Shown: positions 23,163 through 31,252 of the stretch, in pieces
Numbering within the stretch: position 1 is the first letter of the stretch
How the letters are laid out: each line of letters opens with the position of its first letter
Origin: Polaromonas sp.
GTDB lineage: Bacteria > Pseudomonadota > Gammaproteobacteria > Burkholderiales > Burkholderiaceae_C
Assembly: GCA_013297865.1 (NCBI GenBank)
Contig: JAAFIP010000014.1
Span: 63,819 to 99,938, forward strand
Direction: 5' to 3'
DNA length: 36,120 bases
Position numbers and translations under genes: made by a program
The notes under the pieces: model-generated
What the model was told of the DNA's origin: nothing
Databases searched by the model: none
Seen by the model: only the letters and a program-made list of their open reading frames with translations

Positions 23163-24005
23163 CTACGTCCTGCGCAGTTCCCGCATACGCTCTTCAAAAT
23201 AGCTGCCCACGGTGTAGCGATCGGACAGCTTGACTTCGCGGCGTGGGTGCAAAAACAGCGGCAGGGACACGCGGCTTTTTTGGGCGGCTGCGCCTGTGGG
23301 GTTGAGCACGCGGTGGACAGTGCTGGGGTAGTAGTGGCCGCTGGCCTCTTCCAGCATGTCGCCAATGTTGACGATCAGCAGGCCAAAGTCGCAGGGCACG
23401 TCGTACCACTGCTTGTCGGTGCCCAGCACCTGCAGCCCGGGCTCGGTGGCAGCGGGCAGGAGGGTCAGCAGGTTGATGTCGCCGTGGGCGGCGGCGCGCT
23501 CGCTGCCTGCAGGCTCGTCACCGCGCAGCGGCGGGTAGTGCAGCACGCGCAGCAGGGTTTCTTCGCAGCCTTCAATCATCTGCGGCAGCGGCATGCTGTA
23601 GCGCGCCTTCACCTCGGGCGGCGAGCACTCCTCCACCCACTGCAGCAACGTAGCGGCCAGCGCGCTGCCTTCGCGGTAATAGCGTCGCGCTGCATCGCTG
23701 ACCTCGCTGGGATAACGGCCCCATGGGTAAATGTGGAAAAACTCCTTGTAGTCCTTGACGGTATTGCCCTTGGCTGTCTCGCTGACTGCTGTGGAAAAAT
23801 AGCCATCGAGCTTGCCGTCTTTATCAAACGGGTAGTGGTGCTTGGCCTCGGAGGCAAAAAACTGCAGCCACTCGTCGTAGATGCTGCTGACCAGGTTTTG
23901 CCTGAGCGGGTGGTTTTTAAGCACACCAAAGCCGGTGCGGTGCAGGCTGTCGCAAAACTGCGCGCTCGCGCTGGGGCCGGTGAAGTCAACGATGGGGAAC
24001 TGCAT
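23163..24005 (-). CDS. Isopenicillin-N-synthase-like 2-oxoglutarate/Fe(II) oxygenase
   Basis: 280 residues from MQFPIVDFTG (ATG 24003-24005), with GAGAGGAGAG as a strong ribosome binding site. The iron-binding triad is visible: HGD in AAHGDINLLTLL and the distal His in STVHRVLNP. The oxoglutarate-binding Arg-x-Ser is KSRVSLPLFLHP. This family hydroxylates or desaturates small molecules; the substrate here is unknown. It lies 28 bp after the nucleoside hydrolase gene on the same strand, so it could be the last gene of that operon. Confidence 0.87.
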   Translation of the reverse strand: MQFPIVDFTGPSASAQFCDSLHRTGFGVLKNHPLRQNLVSSIYDEWLQFFASEAKHHYPFDKDGKLDGYFSTAVSETAKGNTVKDYKEFFHIYPWGRYPSEVSDAARRYYREGSALAATLLQWVEECSPPEVKARYSMPLPQMIEGCEETLLRVLHYPPLRGDEPAGSERAAAHGDINLLTLLPAATEPGLQVLGTDKQWYDVPCDFGLLIVNIGDMLEEASGHYYPSTVHRVLNPTGAAAQKSRVSLPLFLHPRREVKLSDRYTVGSYFEERMRELRRT

Positions 24006-24033
24006 TACCACTCTCCTCTCACAGCACTCTACT

Positions 24034-25029
24034 CTACAGCCAGGCGCGCAGCAAGGTGGCTTGAACCAGTGACTTGGCAGCTGCCAGGTCGACCCCCATG
24101 GCCGCGCGCAGAGGCGGGATATCAGCCTCCCAGCCGGACATGGGGTAGTCCATGAAAGCCTGGCGCTTCATCAGGGTCTGCCCCTGGGCAAAGCCCTCGG
24201 TGGCCACGCGTGTGGGGCCGCTTTCGTAATCAAACAGCTCAGGATGGGTCAGGCAGATGAAGGCCATCACATCGTGGCCATAGCAGCCGTCAAAATCTTT
24301 CATGTGCGCAAAGCGGCCCGCATAAAACGCACTGTAGAACTTCACTGCGTGCAGCAAGGTGTCAGTGGCAGCATGCTGGTGGTGGTCGGCAATCGCAGCA
24401 AACAGGCTGACAGGCAAGAGCACCTTGTAGGTCACGTCCAGGCCCACCATGGTCAGGTCAAAACCGGCGGTGAGCACAGCATCGGCGGCATGCGGGTCGT
24501 TCCAGATATTGGCCTCGGCCACAGGCGAGACATTGCCTTGCTCGGCAATCGAGCCGCCCATGATGACCACCTGTTTGATCAGCTGCGGCAACTGCGGCTC
24601 CAACTGCAGTGCCAATGCGATATTGGTCAGCGGCCCGACGGGCACCAGCGTGATCTGGCCGGGCTGCGCACGGGCCATGTCCACAATGAACTGGGCCGCA
24701 CTGCGTGGGTCAGCCTGGCGGGTGGTGGGCACGCGCGAGGGCAGGTTGCCCAGGCCGTCGGCACCGTGGATGAAATCTGGCGGTGCCTCGGCATGTTTGA
24801 CCAGCGGCCGGTCCGCACCCTGGGCCACGGGCACGGCCCGGCCCGCCAGCTGGGTAAGGTACAGCGCATTGGCGGTGGCCTGCTGCACGGTGACATTGCC
24901 ATAGCAGGTGGTGATGCCCAGCAGCTCAATGCGCGGATGGGCCAGCGCATAGTACAGCGCCATGGCATCGTCCACACCGGGGTCGGTGTCGTAGATGACG
25001 CGGTGCAGGGGGACTTGGGTATCAGACAT
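24034..25029 (-). CDS. Inosine/uridine-preferring nucleoside hydrolase family protein
   Basis: 331 residues. The calcium-binding motif DTDPGVDD (D14-D21) near the N-terminus defines the family. Further features are TTCYGNV, VPVGPLTNIALAL, and the C-terminal DGCYGHDVMAF, where the His-Asp pair is part of the active site. Nucleoside hydrolases split ribonucleosides into base and ribose. The start codon overlaps the stop of the ribokinase gene by one base, so the ribose released here would be the substrate of the coexpressed kinase. Confidence 0.92.
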   Translation of the reverse strand: MSDTQVPLHRVIYDTDPGVDDAMALYYALAHPRIELLGITTCYGNVTVQQATANALYLTQLAGRAVPVAQGADRPLVKHAEAPPDFIHGADGLGNLPSRVPTTRQADPRSAAQFIVDMARAQPGQITLVPVGPLTNIALALQLEPQLPQLIKQVVIMGGSIAEQGNVSPVAEANIWNDPHAADAVLTAGFDLTMVGLDVTYKVLLPVSLFAAIADHHQHAATDTLLHAVKFYSAFYAGRFAHMKDFDGCYGHDVMAFICLTHPELFDYESGPTRVATEGFAQGQTLMKRQAFMDYPMSGWEADIPPLRAAMGVDLAAAKSLVQATLLRAWL

Positions 25030-25943
25030 CAGACAGATTGTTGCATCAACTGGGCCACGGCGCTGGCGCTGGGAATACTGCTTTGTGCGCCCAGCTGGGT
25101 ACAGGCCAGCGCGGCGGCAGCGCTGGCGCGCTGCAGGGCCAGCGGCATGTCAGCGCGCTGGCTAAGGGCGGCTACCAAGGCGCCACAGAAGGTATCGCCA
25201 GCGGCGGTGGTGTCCACCACCTTCACCTTGAAGGCAGCCTGGCGAAGCAACTGGCCGTTCACGCTGGCCAGGCAGCCCGCGCTACCCAAAGTGACCACCA
25301 CGCAGGGCACCGGCAGCTGCGCCAGCTGCTCTGCCAGCGGGCTGGGCGATGAGGTGGCCGCTGCGCCAGCCGTTACGGCAGGGGCTGAAGTGAGCGCAGC
25401 CAGCTCACCTTCGTTGACGATCAAAATGTCCACCAGGGCCAGCAGCGCGGCAGGCAGTGCCTGTGCTGGCGCAGCGTTCAGCACTACCTGCACCCCTTGC
25501 GCCCTGGCGGCCTGTGCGTAGGCCTGCACGGTGGCTACCGGCGTCTCCAACTGCATCAGCAGATGGGTAACACCTTGCAGGCTGGGCAGATGCTGCGCCT
25601 GCAGGGCGTGGTTGGCACCGGGGGCCACGGTGATGGCGTTTTCGCCCTCTTCAGACACGCAGATGAAAGCAACCCCTGTGGGCTGCGCAGCCTGCACGGT
25701 GTGCAACTGCACGCCCGCATCGGTCAGCGAATCGACCAGCGGCTGGGCGAATGCATCGCTGCCCAGTGCCAACAGCATGGCGGTGGGCACGCCCCCGGCG
25801 CGTGCGCAGGCCACCGCCTGGTTGGCCCCTTTGCCGCCAGGAAAGGTCTGAAAATCACGCCCCAGCACGGTCTCCCCCGGCGCGGGAATGTGATGGGCAC
25901 GCACTACAAAGTCCAGGTTGGCTGAGCCTGCGACAAGAATCAT
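25029..25943 (-). CDS. rbsK: Ribokinase family sugar kinase
   Basis: 304 residues, the usual ribokinase length (about 309). Start MILVAGSANLDFVVRAHHIP (25943) with AAAGGAGGAG upstream; the longer open frame lacks such a site. PfkB motif 1 is GRDFQTFPGGKGANQAVA at about 32-49. PfkB motif 2 is DTTAAGDTFCGALVAAL with the catalytic Asp in AAGD. VVTLGSAGCLASV is the ATP-binding strand. It phosphorylates ribose to ribose 5-phosphate, in agreement with its nucleoside hydrolase neighbour. It starts 29 bp after the zeta-like gene. Confidence 0.9.
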   Translation of the reverse strand: MILVAGSANLDFVVRAHHIPAPGETVLGRDFQTFPGGKGANQAVACARAGGVPTAMLLALGSDAFAQPLVDSLTDAGVQLHTVQAAQPTGVAFICVSEEGENAITVAPGANHALQAQHLPSLQGVTHLLMQLETPVATVQAYAQAARAQGVQVVLNAAPAQALPAALLALVDILIVNEGELAALTSAPAVTAGAAATSSPSPLAEQLAQLPVPCVVVTLGSAGCLASVNGQLLRQAAFKVKVVDTTAAGDTFCGALVAALSQRADMPLALQRASAAAALACTQLGAQSSIPSASAVAQLMQQSV

Positions 25944-25972
25944 GGGACTCCTCCTTTTACACTCGCCACGGA

Positions 25973-26593
25973 TCAATGGTCCCTGGCTGCTGCACTGGTT
26001 GCACCCAGCGCGGCTCTGGCCCATTGTGGCAGAGGTTGGTACAGGATGCGCGTGCTGGCGCCCTGGCAGCTGGCCACCAGTTGGTGGGTGCCAGGGTTGG
26101 CATCAAAGCTGTCGTGCAGCAGCGCAGCGTCTGCCATGCGCACGCCTTGTGTGAGTAGCGCAAGGGTGCGCGGGTAGCGCGCCAGAATGCGCTCGGCAGG
26201 CACGTTGTGGCCGCCTTGCATCACGCGCTGGCTCACGCGCGCCAGCAAACGTTCGGGCTGATCGAGTGCCACCACCAGAAGCAAGACGAAAAATCCCTTG
26301 GCCTGCGCCTGCTGGATCAAAGCCAGCTTGGAAGGATGGGAAAACACCGTCTCGCTCACAAAGCTCTGGCCTTGCGTGAGCAGTTGCGCGCGCCGCGCAT
26401 CGGCCCATTCGCGTGCCAGCTCAGAGCGTTTTAAAGGGTCTTCGATGTGCTGCAGGTGGGCGGCCTCATACAGGTCGGCATTGACAAACTCTGCGCCAGC
26501 TGCGATCTTGCCCGCCGAGCGCAAGGCTTGGTATAGCGTGGATTTGCCTGCGCCGTTGGGGCCTGCCAGCAAATAAAAAACGGGGCGGTTCAA
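25973..26593 (-). CDS. Zeta-toxin-like P-loop kinase
   Basis: 206 residues. The P-loop GPNGAGKST lies at 11-19, followed by EFVNADLYEAAHL (the NAD/ADL segment of zeta toxins), QSFVSETVFSHPSKLALI and the RILARYPRTLALL arginine region. Zeta toxins phosphorylate UDP-N-acetylglucosamine or related substrates. The gene lies 32 bp after a ParD-like antitoxin gene, making a toxin-antitoxin pair likely. It is followed closely by ribokinase, so all four genes may be one transcript. A housekeeping small-molecule kinase is the alternative. Confidence 0.8.
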   Translation of the reverse strand: MNRPVFYLLAGPNGAGKSTLYQALRSAGKIAAGAEFVNADLYEAAHLQHIEDPLKRSELAREWADARRAQLLTQGQSFVSETVFSHPSKLALIQQAQAKGFFVLLLVVALDQPERLLARVSQRVMQGGHNVPAERILARYPRTLALLTQGVRMADAALLHDSFDANPGTHQLVASCQGASTRILYQPLPQWARAALGATSAAARDH

Positions 26594-26625
26594 GGGCGCA
26601 ATAGTCCAGCGCGGGCGTCAGACGG

Positions 26626-26943
26626 TCACGCCGTGATGCGCTGGGCCTGGGCGGCGTTGCTGGCAATCACCTTGCGCACATGCTGCGCCAGTTGCCCGCT
26701 GGCGTCAAACTCCACAAACTCGGCCAGCAGTGCATCAGCCTGCGACACCTCATTGTTTTGCGACAGGGCCTGCGCGGCCTCACGCGCGGTCAGCCCGCCA
26801 TCTTCCACCGCCTTGCCCAGCATGGCCCAGTATTCGATTTGCCCTGCTGTAGAGCGGCGCATGGCAATAGCGGTTTGGCGCGCCTGGATGACCAAGGTGC
26901 TGGGCAGCTTGACGGAATTGAACGCGGCAGTACTAGCGGGCAT
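26626..26943 (-). CDS. ParD-like antitoxin family protein
   Basis: 105 residues. The N-terminal part (SVKLPSTLVIQARQTAIAMRRSTAGQIEYWAMLGKAV) has the ribbon-helix-helix layout of the 'ParD-like antitoxin' family: a short strand SVKLP followed by two helices. The C-terminal part is acidic and probably flexible, as expected for toxin binding. First gene of the run antitoxin, zeta-like kinase, ribokinase, nucleoside hydrolase. Such antitoxins usually repress their own promoter. Confidence 0.8.
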   Translation of the reverse strand: MPASTAAFNSVKLPSTLVIQARQTAIAMRRSTAGQIEYWAMLGKAVEDGGLTAREAAQALSQNNEVSQADALLAEFVEFDASGQLAQHVRKVIASNAAQAQRITA

Positions 26944-27067
26944 GGTGAACTCCTGACAGTCGAATCCATAGTTTAGCCGAAGGTGGCAATTTGCGCCACA
27001 ACATCTCGCAATGATCTATATCGCTGAAAAGTGCATGTTTGGCGACAAACAGCAATACAATCTATTT

Positions 27068-27083
27068 TGGCGCATTTTTTGCT
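27068..27083 (+). promoter_or_regulatory. Candidate sigma-54 promoter of amtB
   Basis: TGGCGCATTTTTTGCT has the -24 GG (27069-27070) and the -12 GC (27081-27082) exactly 12 bp apart, fitting TGGCACG-N4-TTGCW with one or two changes. Downstream, TATGCA and TGCATA form an inverted repeat at about 27119-27139. Ammonium transporters are classic NtrC/sigma-54 targets. Confidence 0.65.
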
Positions 27084-27174
27084 TGATATAGGTGCAATTC
27101 TAGAAAAATAGCACTTTTATGCATTTATATAGTGCATAAATGGTTCAAAATTGTTCATATTCAAAGAGATTTCA

Positions 27175-28377
27175 ATGGAAGCACTAAAACAGGGCGCTGA
27201 CGCTCTATTCATTTTGTTGGGCGCCATCATGGTGCTGGCCATGCACGCAGGCTTTGCTTTTCTGGAGCTGGGCACCGTGCGCAAAAAGAATCAGGTCAAT
27301 GCCCTGGTCAAAATTCTGGTCGATTTCTCGATGTCCACCATCGTGTATTTTGTGGTGGGTTACAGCGTGGCCTATGGCACCAGTTTCTTTGTCGGTGCCG
27401 AGCAGCTGGCTGCCAAGAACGGCTACGAGCTGGTGAAGTTTTTCTTCCTGCTCACCTTTGCGGCTGCCATCCCCGCCATCATCTCGGGCGGCATAGCCGA
27501 GCGCGCCAAGTTCTGGCCGCAATTGATCGCCACCGCCATCATCGTGGGCTTTGTCTACCCGTTCTTTGAAGGCATTGCGTGGAACAACGCCTATGGCATT
27601 CAGGACTGGATCAAAGCCACCACAGGAGAAAATTTCCGTGACTTCGCGGGCAGTGTGGTGGTGCACGCAGTGGGTGGCTGGATCGCCTTGCCTGCGGTGC
27701 TGCTGCTGGGCGCGCGTTACAACCGCTACAAAAAAGACGGCGGCATTTCGGCTCACCCGCCTTCCAGCATCCCTTTTCTGGCACTGGGCGCGTGGATCCT
27801 GTGCGTGGGCTGGTTTGGCTTTAACGTGATGAGCGCGCAGACCATCGACAAGATTTCGGGCCTGGTGGCGGTGAACTCGCTGATGGCCATGGTGGGCGGC
27901 ACGCTGGTGGCCCTGCTGATGGGTAAAAACGATCCCGGCTTTGCCTACAACGGCCCTCTGGCCGGCTTGGTGGCTGTGTGCGCTGGCTCAGACATCATGC
28001 ACCCATTGGGCGCGCTGGTGGTGGGCGGTATCGCGGGTGCCATCTTCGTCATCATGTTCACGCTGACACAAAACAAATGGAAGGTCGACGACGTGCTGGG
28101 CGTATGGCCCCTGCATGGCCTGTGCGGCACCTGGGGCGGCATTGCCGCGGGCATTTTTGGTAGCAAGGCACTCGGCGGCATGGGCGGCGTATCGCTGGGC
28201 GCACAACTCATTGGCACCACCATGGGTGTGGTGTGGGCGCTGGCGGGCGGCTTTGTCGTGTACTACGCACTCAAGGTCACGATGGGCCTGCGCCTGAGCC
28301 AGGAAGAAGAATTCGAAGGTGCCGACCTGAGCATCCATAAGATCAGCGCCACACCGGAGCGCGAAGCGAACTGGTAA
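27175..28377 (+). CDS. amtB: Ammonium transporter AmtB
   Basis: 400 residues with 11 membrane segments of the Amt/MEP/Rh family. It moves ammonium across the inner membrane. The start MEALKQGADALFILLGAIMV (27175) is preferred over an upstream ATG that lacks family sequence. The pore His pair is visible as VVHAVGGW and PLHGLCGTWGG. AFLELGTVRKKNQVNAL and NAYGIQDW are typical. There is no glnK next to it, in contrast with many proteobacteria. The 170 bp upstream contain a sigma-54 type promoter, suggesting induction by nitrogen limitation. Confidence 0.94.
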   Translation: MEALKQGADALFILLGAIMVLAMHAGFAFLELGTVRKKNQVNALVKILVDFSMSTIVYFVVGYSVAYGTSFFVGAEQLAAKNGYELVKFFFLLTFAAAIPAIISGGIAERAKFWPQLIATAIIVGFVYPFFEGIAWNNAYGIQDWIKATTGENFRDFAGSVVVHAVGGWIALPAVLLLGARYNRYKKDGGISAHPPSSIPFLALGAWILCVGWFGFNVMSAQTIDKISGLVAVNSLMAMVGGTLVALLMGKNDPGFAYNGPLAGLVAVCAGSDIMHPLGALVVGGIAGAIFVIMFTLTQNKWKVDDVLGVWPLHGLCGTWGGIAAGIFGSKALGGMGGVSLGAQLIGTTMGVVWALAGGFVVYYALKVTMGLRLSQEEEFEGADLSIHKISATPEREANW

Positions 28378-28400
28378 CTAGCCTAGTGGATTCAGTATCA

Positions 28401-28423
28401 GCTGCCCGCAATACGCGGGCAGC
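28401..28423. terminator. Strong hairpin between convergent genes
   Basis: GCTGCCCGC (28401-28409) pairs perfectly with GCGGGCAGC (28415-28423). It lies 24 bp after the amtB stop and before the end of the convergent SnoaL-like gene. No T-run follows, so it may stabilise mRNA ends rather than terminate alone. Confidence 0.6.
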
Positions 28424-28447
28424 ATTGCAGGGATAAGCAGTAGACGC

Positions 28448-28813
28448 TCATTCAAGTTGCGGCAATGGCCCAAAGAACCCCACCACACGTTGTACGCGTT
28501 GTGTGGAATGCAGACTGACGATATCGACGCCTTGCACCAGCAACTGACTGCCCCTGCGTATTTCCCAGCTGTAGCGAAACAGTTCGTGGTGCGTGTCCAT
28601 GCCAGAGGTCCGCATACACTTCGCGCCAGCAAATTTTTGCCTGAAGTCCCGCACATTGGCTTCAAACGCATCGATGCCAGTAGTGACAATCGTCGGGTCG
28701 ATAAAAACGACATCTTCGGTTAAAGCCAAGTTGAGATGCGCTCTTATCGCCTCGGGCTGGGGTTCGTTCCAAGCCGCCAGCATATGGTCAAAACAAGCCG
28801 GGTAATGTGCCAT
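28448..28813 (-). CDS. SnoaL-like (NTF2-fold) protein
   Basis: 121 residues with the NTF2/SnoaL pattern: N-terminal helix MAHYPACFDHMLAAWNEP, then LTEDVVFIDPTIVTTGIDAFEANVRDFRQKF, and strands ELFRYSWEIRRGSQLLVQGVDIV. The fold hosts small enzymes (isomerases, cyclases) and non-catalytic proteins, so the role is open. No operon partner. 28814-29040 upstream, between this and the DEP gene, holds only the divergent promoters of the two. Confidence 0.75.
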   Translation of the reverse strand: MAHYPACFDHMLAAWNEPQPEAIRAHLNLALTEDVVFIDPTIVTTGIDAFEANVRDFRQKFAGAKCMRTSGMDTHHELFRYSWEIRRGSQLLVQGVDIVSLHSTQRVQRVVGFFGPLPQLE

Positions 28814-29040
28814 GGCGTCACCTCAGTACAACTGTGAAAATAGTGTACTTGATATCTTTTGCGTTTGGTAGCGATGAATTGCATTGCGAAAGGCATGCCG
28901 TCCATAGTAAAAGAATTGCACATGAGGTTTAGCTCAACGCGGGGGCGGTTGCTCCAGCAATGTAAGAACTTCTCGCATCTGGCGACTTAAGTAAGCGCAA
29001 TGCTCTAACCGACAGTTCCCAATCCAAGGAGTTAAAAGAC

Positions 29041-30081
29041 ATGAGTAAAACAAACATATCAACAGCCATAATTTGCATGCCAAAGGGAGAGGCGCGCGAC
29101 GCTGTGCGTGCTGCGCTGGCAGCCATGAATGTAGAGCCGCAGGATATCTTGCCCAGTAGAGCTGAGCTTGCGAAGCTCGTAAAAACTCTGCATAACCATA
29201 CGAATGCGGTCGCCATTATCGACTTGGCGGGTGTCCGGCACGCTGCGGCGAATATCTTGGCTTTGGCAGCGCTATTGCCCGACCCCAGCGCACGCCAGCG
29301 GATTGCCCTAACGCGTGGTCATTGTGGTCTGTGGCCAACCGATCGCACATGGACGCAGGAGTTGGGCTTTGCTGATTTGTATGCTCAATTGGATTCAATC
29401 AGCCTGCTGGCTGAGTCCAGCGGCCTGCTTGACTGGGTGGCCCGTATCACAGGGGTTGCACCTGCTCAACACAGTGTATTGAAACGGCAGTTTGATGCGA
29501 TGCAGATAAAGCCGGACTACAGTTCGCAGCGTGGCCGCATTCGCTTGGCGACAGGCTTAACCGCTGAAGAGCTTTGCGCTGCTTTGCTGGTGCATGTGAA
29601 CGCAAAAGATAGAACCTACAACTTCAAACTCTACCCCAACTGTTTCCTGGGCAAAGAGGCTGTAGACTGGATGACAGGTGAGTATGCGGTCACAAGAGAC
29701 GGCGCAGTCAGGCTGGGTGCGGCGTTGCAGGAGCTGGGGATGCTGCATCATGCAGCACACGAGCAGATGTTTGAGGACGAGCCATTCTTTTACCGAACAG
29801 AGTTGTCTGCTACTACTCAGCGGATGAGCCCTGGAGCAACGCTGAGCCTGCTGAAATCCAAGTCGGGTGTGATAGTGCGTGATCGCAGTTACCACGGAAT
29901 CACCTATCCTGCGTGTTTTGTTGGCTCACATGCCGTGGATTGGCTTCATGCCAAACTCAAACTCAGCCGTCTGGATGCCGAGATCATGCTCAACCGGCTC
30001 TATGGCTTCGACCTGATAGAGCACGTCACCCGCGAACACCCGGTACAGGATGGCATGTATTTCTATCGCTTTGTCAGCTAA
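29041..30081 (+). CDS. Protein with N-terminal receiver-like region and two DEP domains
   Basis: 346 residues. AAGGAG lies 12-18 bp before the ATG. The first 125 residues (ISTAIICMPKGEARDAVRAA...AVAIIDLAG...ILALAALLPD) look like a degenerate alpha/beta receiver-type domain. Two DEP domains follow. The first (about 166-253) contains YNFKLYPNCFLGKEAVDWM and FEDEPFFYRTEL. The second (about 267-346) contains VRDRSYHGITYPACFVGSHA, VDWL and HPVQDGMYFYRFVS. DEP domains are best known from eukaryotic G-protein and Wnt signalling, where they bind membranes or receptors. The gene stands alone, so partners are unknown. The identification of the DEP domains is from their core pattern. Confidence 0.8.
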   Translation: MSKTNISTAIICMPKGEARDAVRAALAAMNVEPQDILPSRAELAKLVKTLHNHTNAVAIIDLAGVRHAAANILALAALLPDPSARQRIALTRGHCGLWPTDRTWTQELGFADLYAQLDSISLLAESSGLLDWVARITGVAPAQHSVLKRQFDAMQIKPDYSSQRGRIRLATGLTAEELCAALLVHVNAKDRTYNFKLYPNCFLGKEAVDWMTGEYAVTRDGAVRLGAALQELGMLHHAAHEQMFEDEPFFYRTELSATTQRMSPGATLSLLKSKSGVIVRDRSYHGITYPACFVGSHAVDWLHAKLKLSRLDAEIMLNRLYGFDLIEHVTREHPVQDGMYFYRFVS

Positions 30082-30103
30082 GACGGCGCGCACCTGAGGC
30101 TAA

Positions 30104-30679
30104 CTAACGGATATGAAATACTGTAGTAGCAAGAAAATCAAAAAACACGCAGTACAGCGCGATCGGCAAAGGCAGTCCCAGCAGTGTGCCCACGATGTAG
30201 TGGCGCAGCTTGACACCCGACATTGCCAGGGCATAGTTCAGCGCAGGCAGGGTTTGGAAGACGATGCGCGACAGCGCGATGCTTTGCAGCGGATGCGCAT
30301 CCAGCCGCGACAAAATCTTTACTACGGTCTTGTTCTCAATCTGCCGCAGCGCCTGGCCACCTAGCAACCGAATCAACAGGAAGGTCACCAGGCATGACAC
30401 GTTGGCTGCCACATAAGTCGCCAAGCCGCCCATAACCTGCCCCAGCGCCAGCACGGCAGAGGCCAGGAAAATCCAGCCTGGAATCTGGATCAGGTTGCCC
30501 AAAGAAAACAGCAGCACAAACAGCAGCAAACCCGTCTGTGGATGGCTTGTCAGTTGGCTGCGCACATAAGCCAGATTGAAATGCCCCCGCAGTCCGGAGA
30601 CCTCAAAAACGGCCAACAGCGTGGCCAGAAAAACCAGGACGCCTATGAGCCGGGCGTGGCGCTGCAAAAATGAAATCAT
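30104..30679 (-). CDS. TVP38/TMEM64 (VTT domain) family membrane protein
   Basis: 191 residues with about five or six membrane segments: LIGVLVFLATLLAVFEVSGL at about 11-30, TGLLLFVLLFSLGNLIQIPG, WIFLASAVLALGQVMGGLAT, YVAANVSCLVTFLLIRLL and YIVGTLLGLPLPIALYCVFF. The VTT-domain signature is the FSLGNLIQIPGWIFLASAVL...G...AYVAAN region and SRIVFQTLPALNYALAMSGV. Role in lipid transport is known for relatives (DedA superfamily). It starts 48 bp downstream of the DoxX gene on the same strand and may be the last gene of the bufferin operon. Confidence 0.83.
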   Translation of the reverse strand: MISFLQRHARLIGVLVFLATLLAVFEVSGLRGHFNLAYVRSQLTSHPQTGLLLFVLLFSLGNLIQIPGWIFLASAVLALGQVMGGLATYVAANVSCLVTFLLIRLLGGQALRQIENKTVVKILSRLDAHPLQSIALSRIVFQTLPALNYALAMSGVKLRHYIVGTLLGLPLPIALYCVFFDFLATTVFHIR

Positions 30680-30727
30680 GCTGAGAACAGGTCATGGCGC
30701 TGAGCCCTCGCAGGCGGAAAAGGGCTT

Positions 30728-31195
30728 CTAGCGGACAGGTAGATGGCAAAAACGTGGTGCAAACCAACGCTCGATACTCAACGCACCTGCACCGAAGATC
30801 GCCACAGTAGCGAGCAGCGCGCCCCACAGTATATGCTGCTGCAACGCAGCGGGTGCAATCTCCTGCAGGGACACTACGGCCACCACATTCACGACCGACA
30901 GGCCCAGCGCAGCAAAGCGCGTACCCAAGCCCACCAGCAGCAACACAGGTAGCACCAGCTCACCCGCCGTACCCATGAAGGCGGCTACGGCAGGCGATAA
31001 CAAGGGCACTTTGTACTCATCGGCAAACAGGGCCAGCGTGGTGTCCCAGTCCTTGATTTTGGTCAGGCCCGAGGCGAAAAACACATAGGCCGCATAGGCG
31101 CGTGACAGCAGCAATGCGGGGCTTTGCAAAAGCTCCAGCAGTTGGCGCACAGGCGCCCATGCGCGTTGTTGGTATTGGATCAATGATTGGATCAT
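30728..31195 (-). CDS. DoxX family membrane protein, fourth gene of the bufferin-type operon
   Basis: 155 residues. DoxX features: LLSRAYAAYVFFASGLTKIKDW near the N-terminus, EYKVPLLSPAVAAFMGTAGELVLPVLLLVGLGTRFAALGL in the middle, and C-terminal membrane segments. DoxX proteins are a standard member of DUF2282-DUF692-DUF2063 operons. Their role there is not established; relatives take part in membrane oxidoreductase complexes. The gap to bufC is 57 bp. Confidence 0.87.
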   Translation of the reverse strand: MIQSLIQYQQRAWAPVRQLLELLQSPALLLSRAYAAYVFFASGLTKIKDWDTTLALFADEYKVPLLSPAVAAFMGTAGELVLPVLLLVGLGTRFAALGLSVVNVVAVVSLQEIAPAALQQHILWGALLATVAIFGAGALSIERWFAPRFCHLPVR

Positions 31196-31252
31196 GATGG
31201 TGAACTTTCTGTAGTCAAGTAATCGCTAGGGTGTGCATGGATATGGAGCGCT

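Noticed and set aside
24244-25521. Plus-strand open frame of 425 codons opposite the nucleoside hydrolase and ribokinase genes
   Set aside because: Antisense shadow without recognisable motif; both minus-strand genes show complete family motifs.
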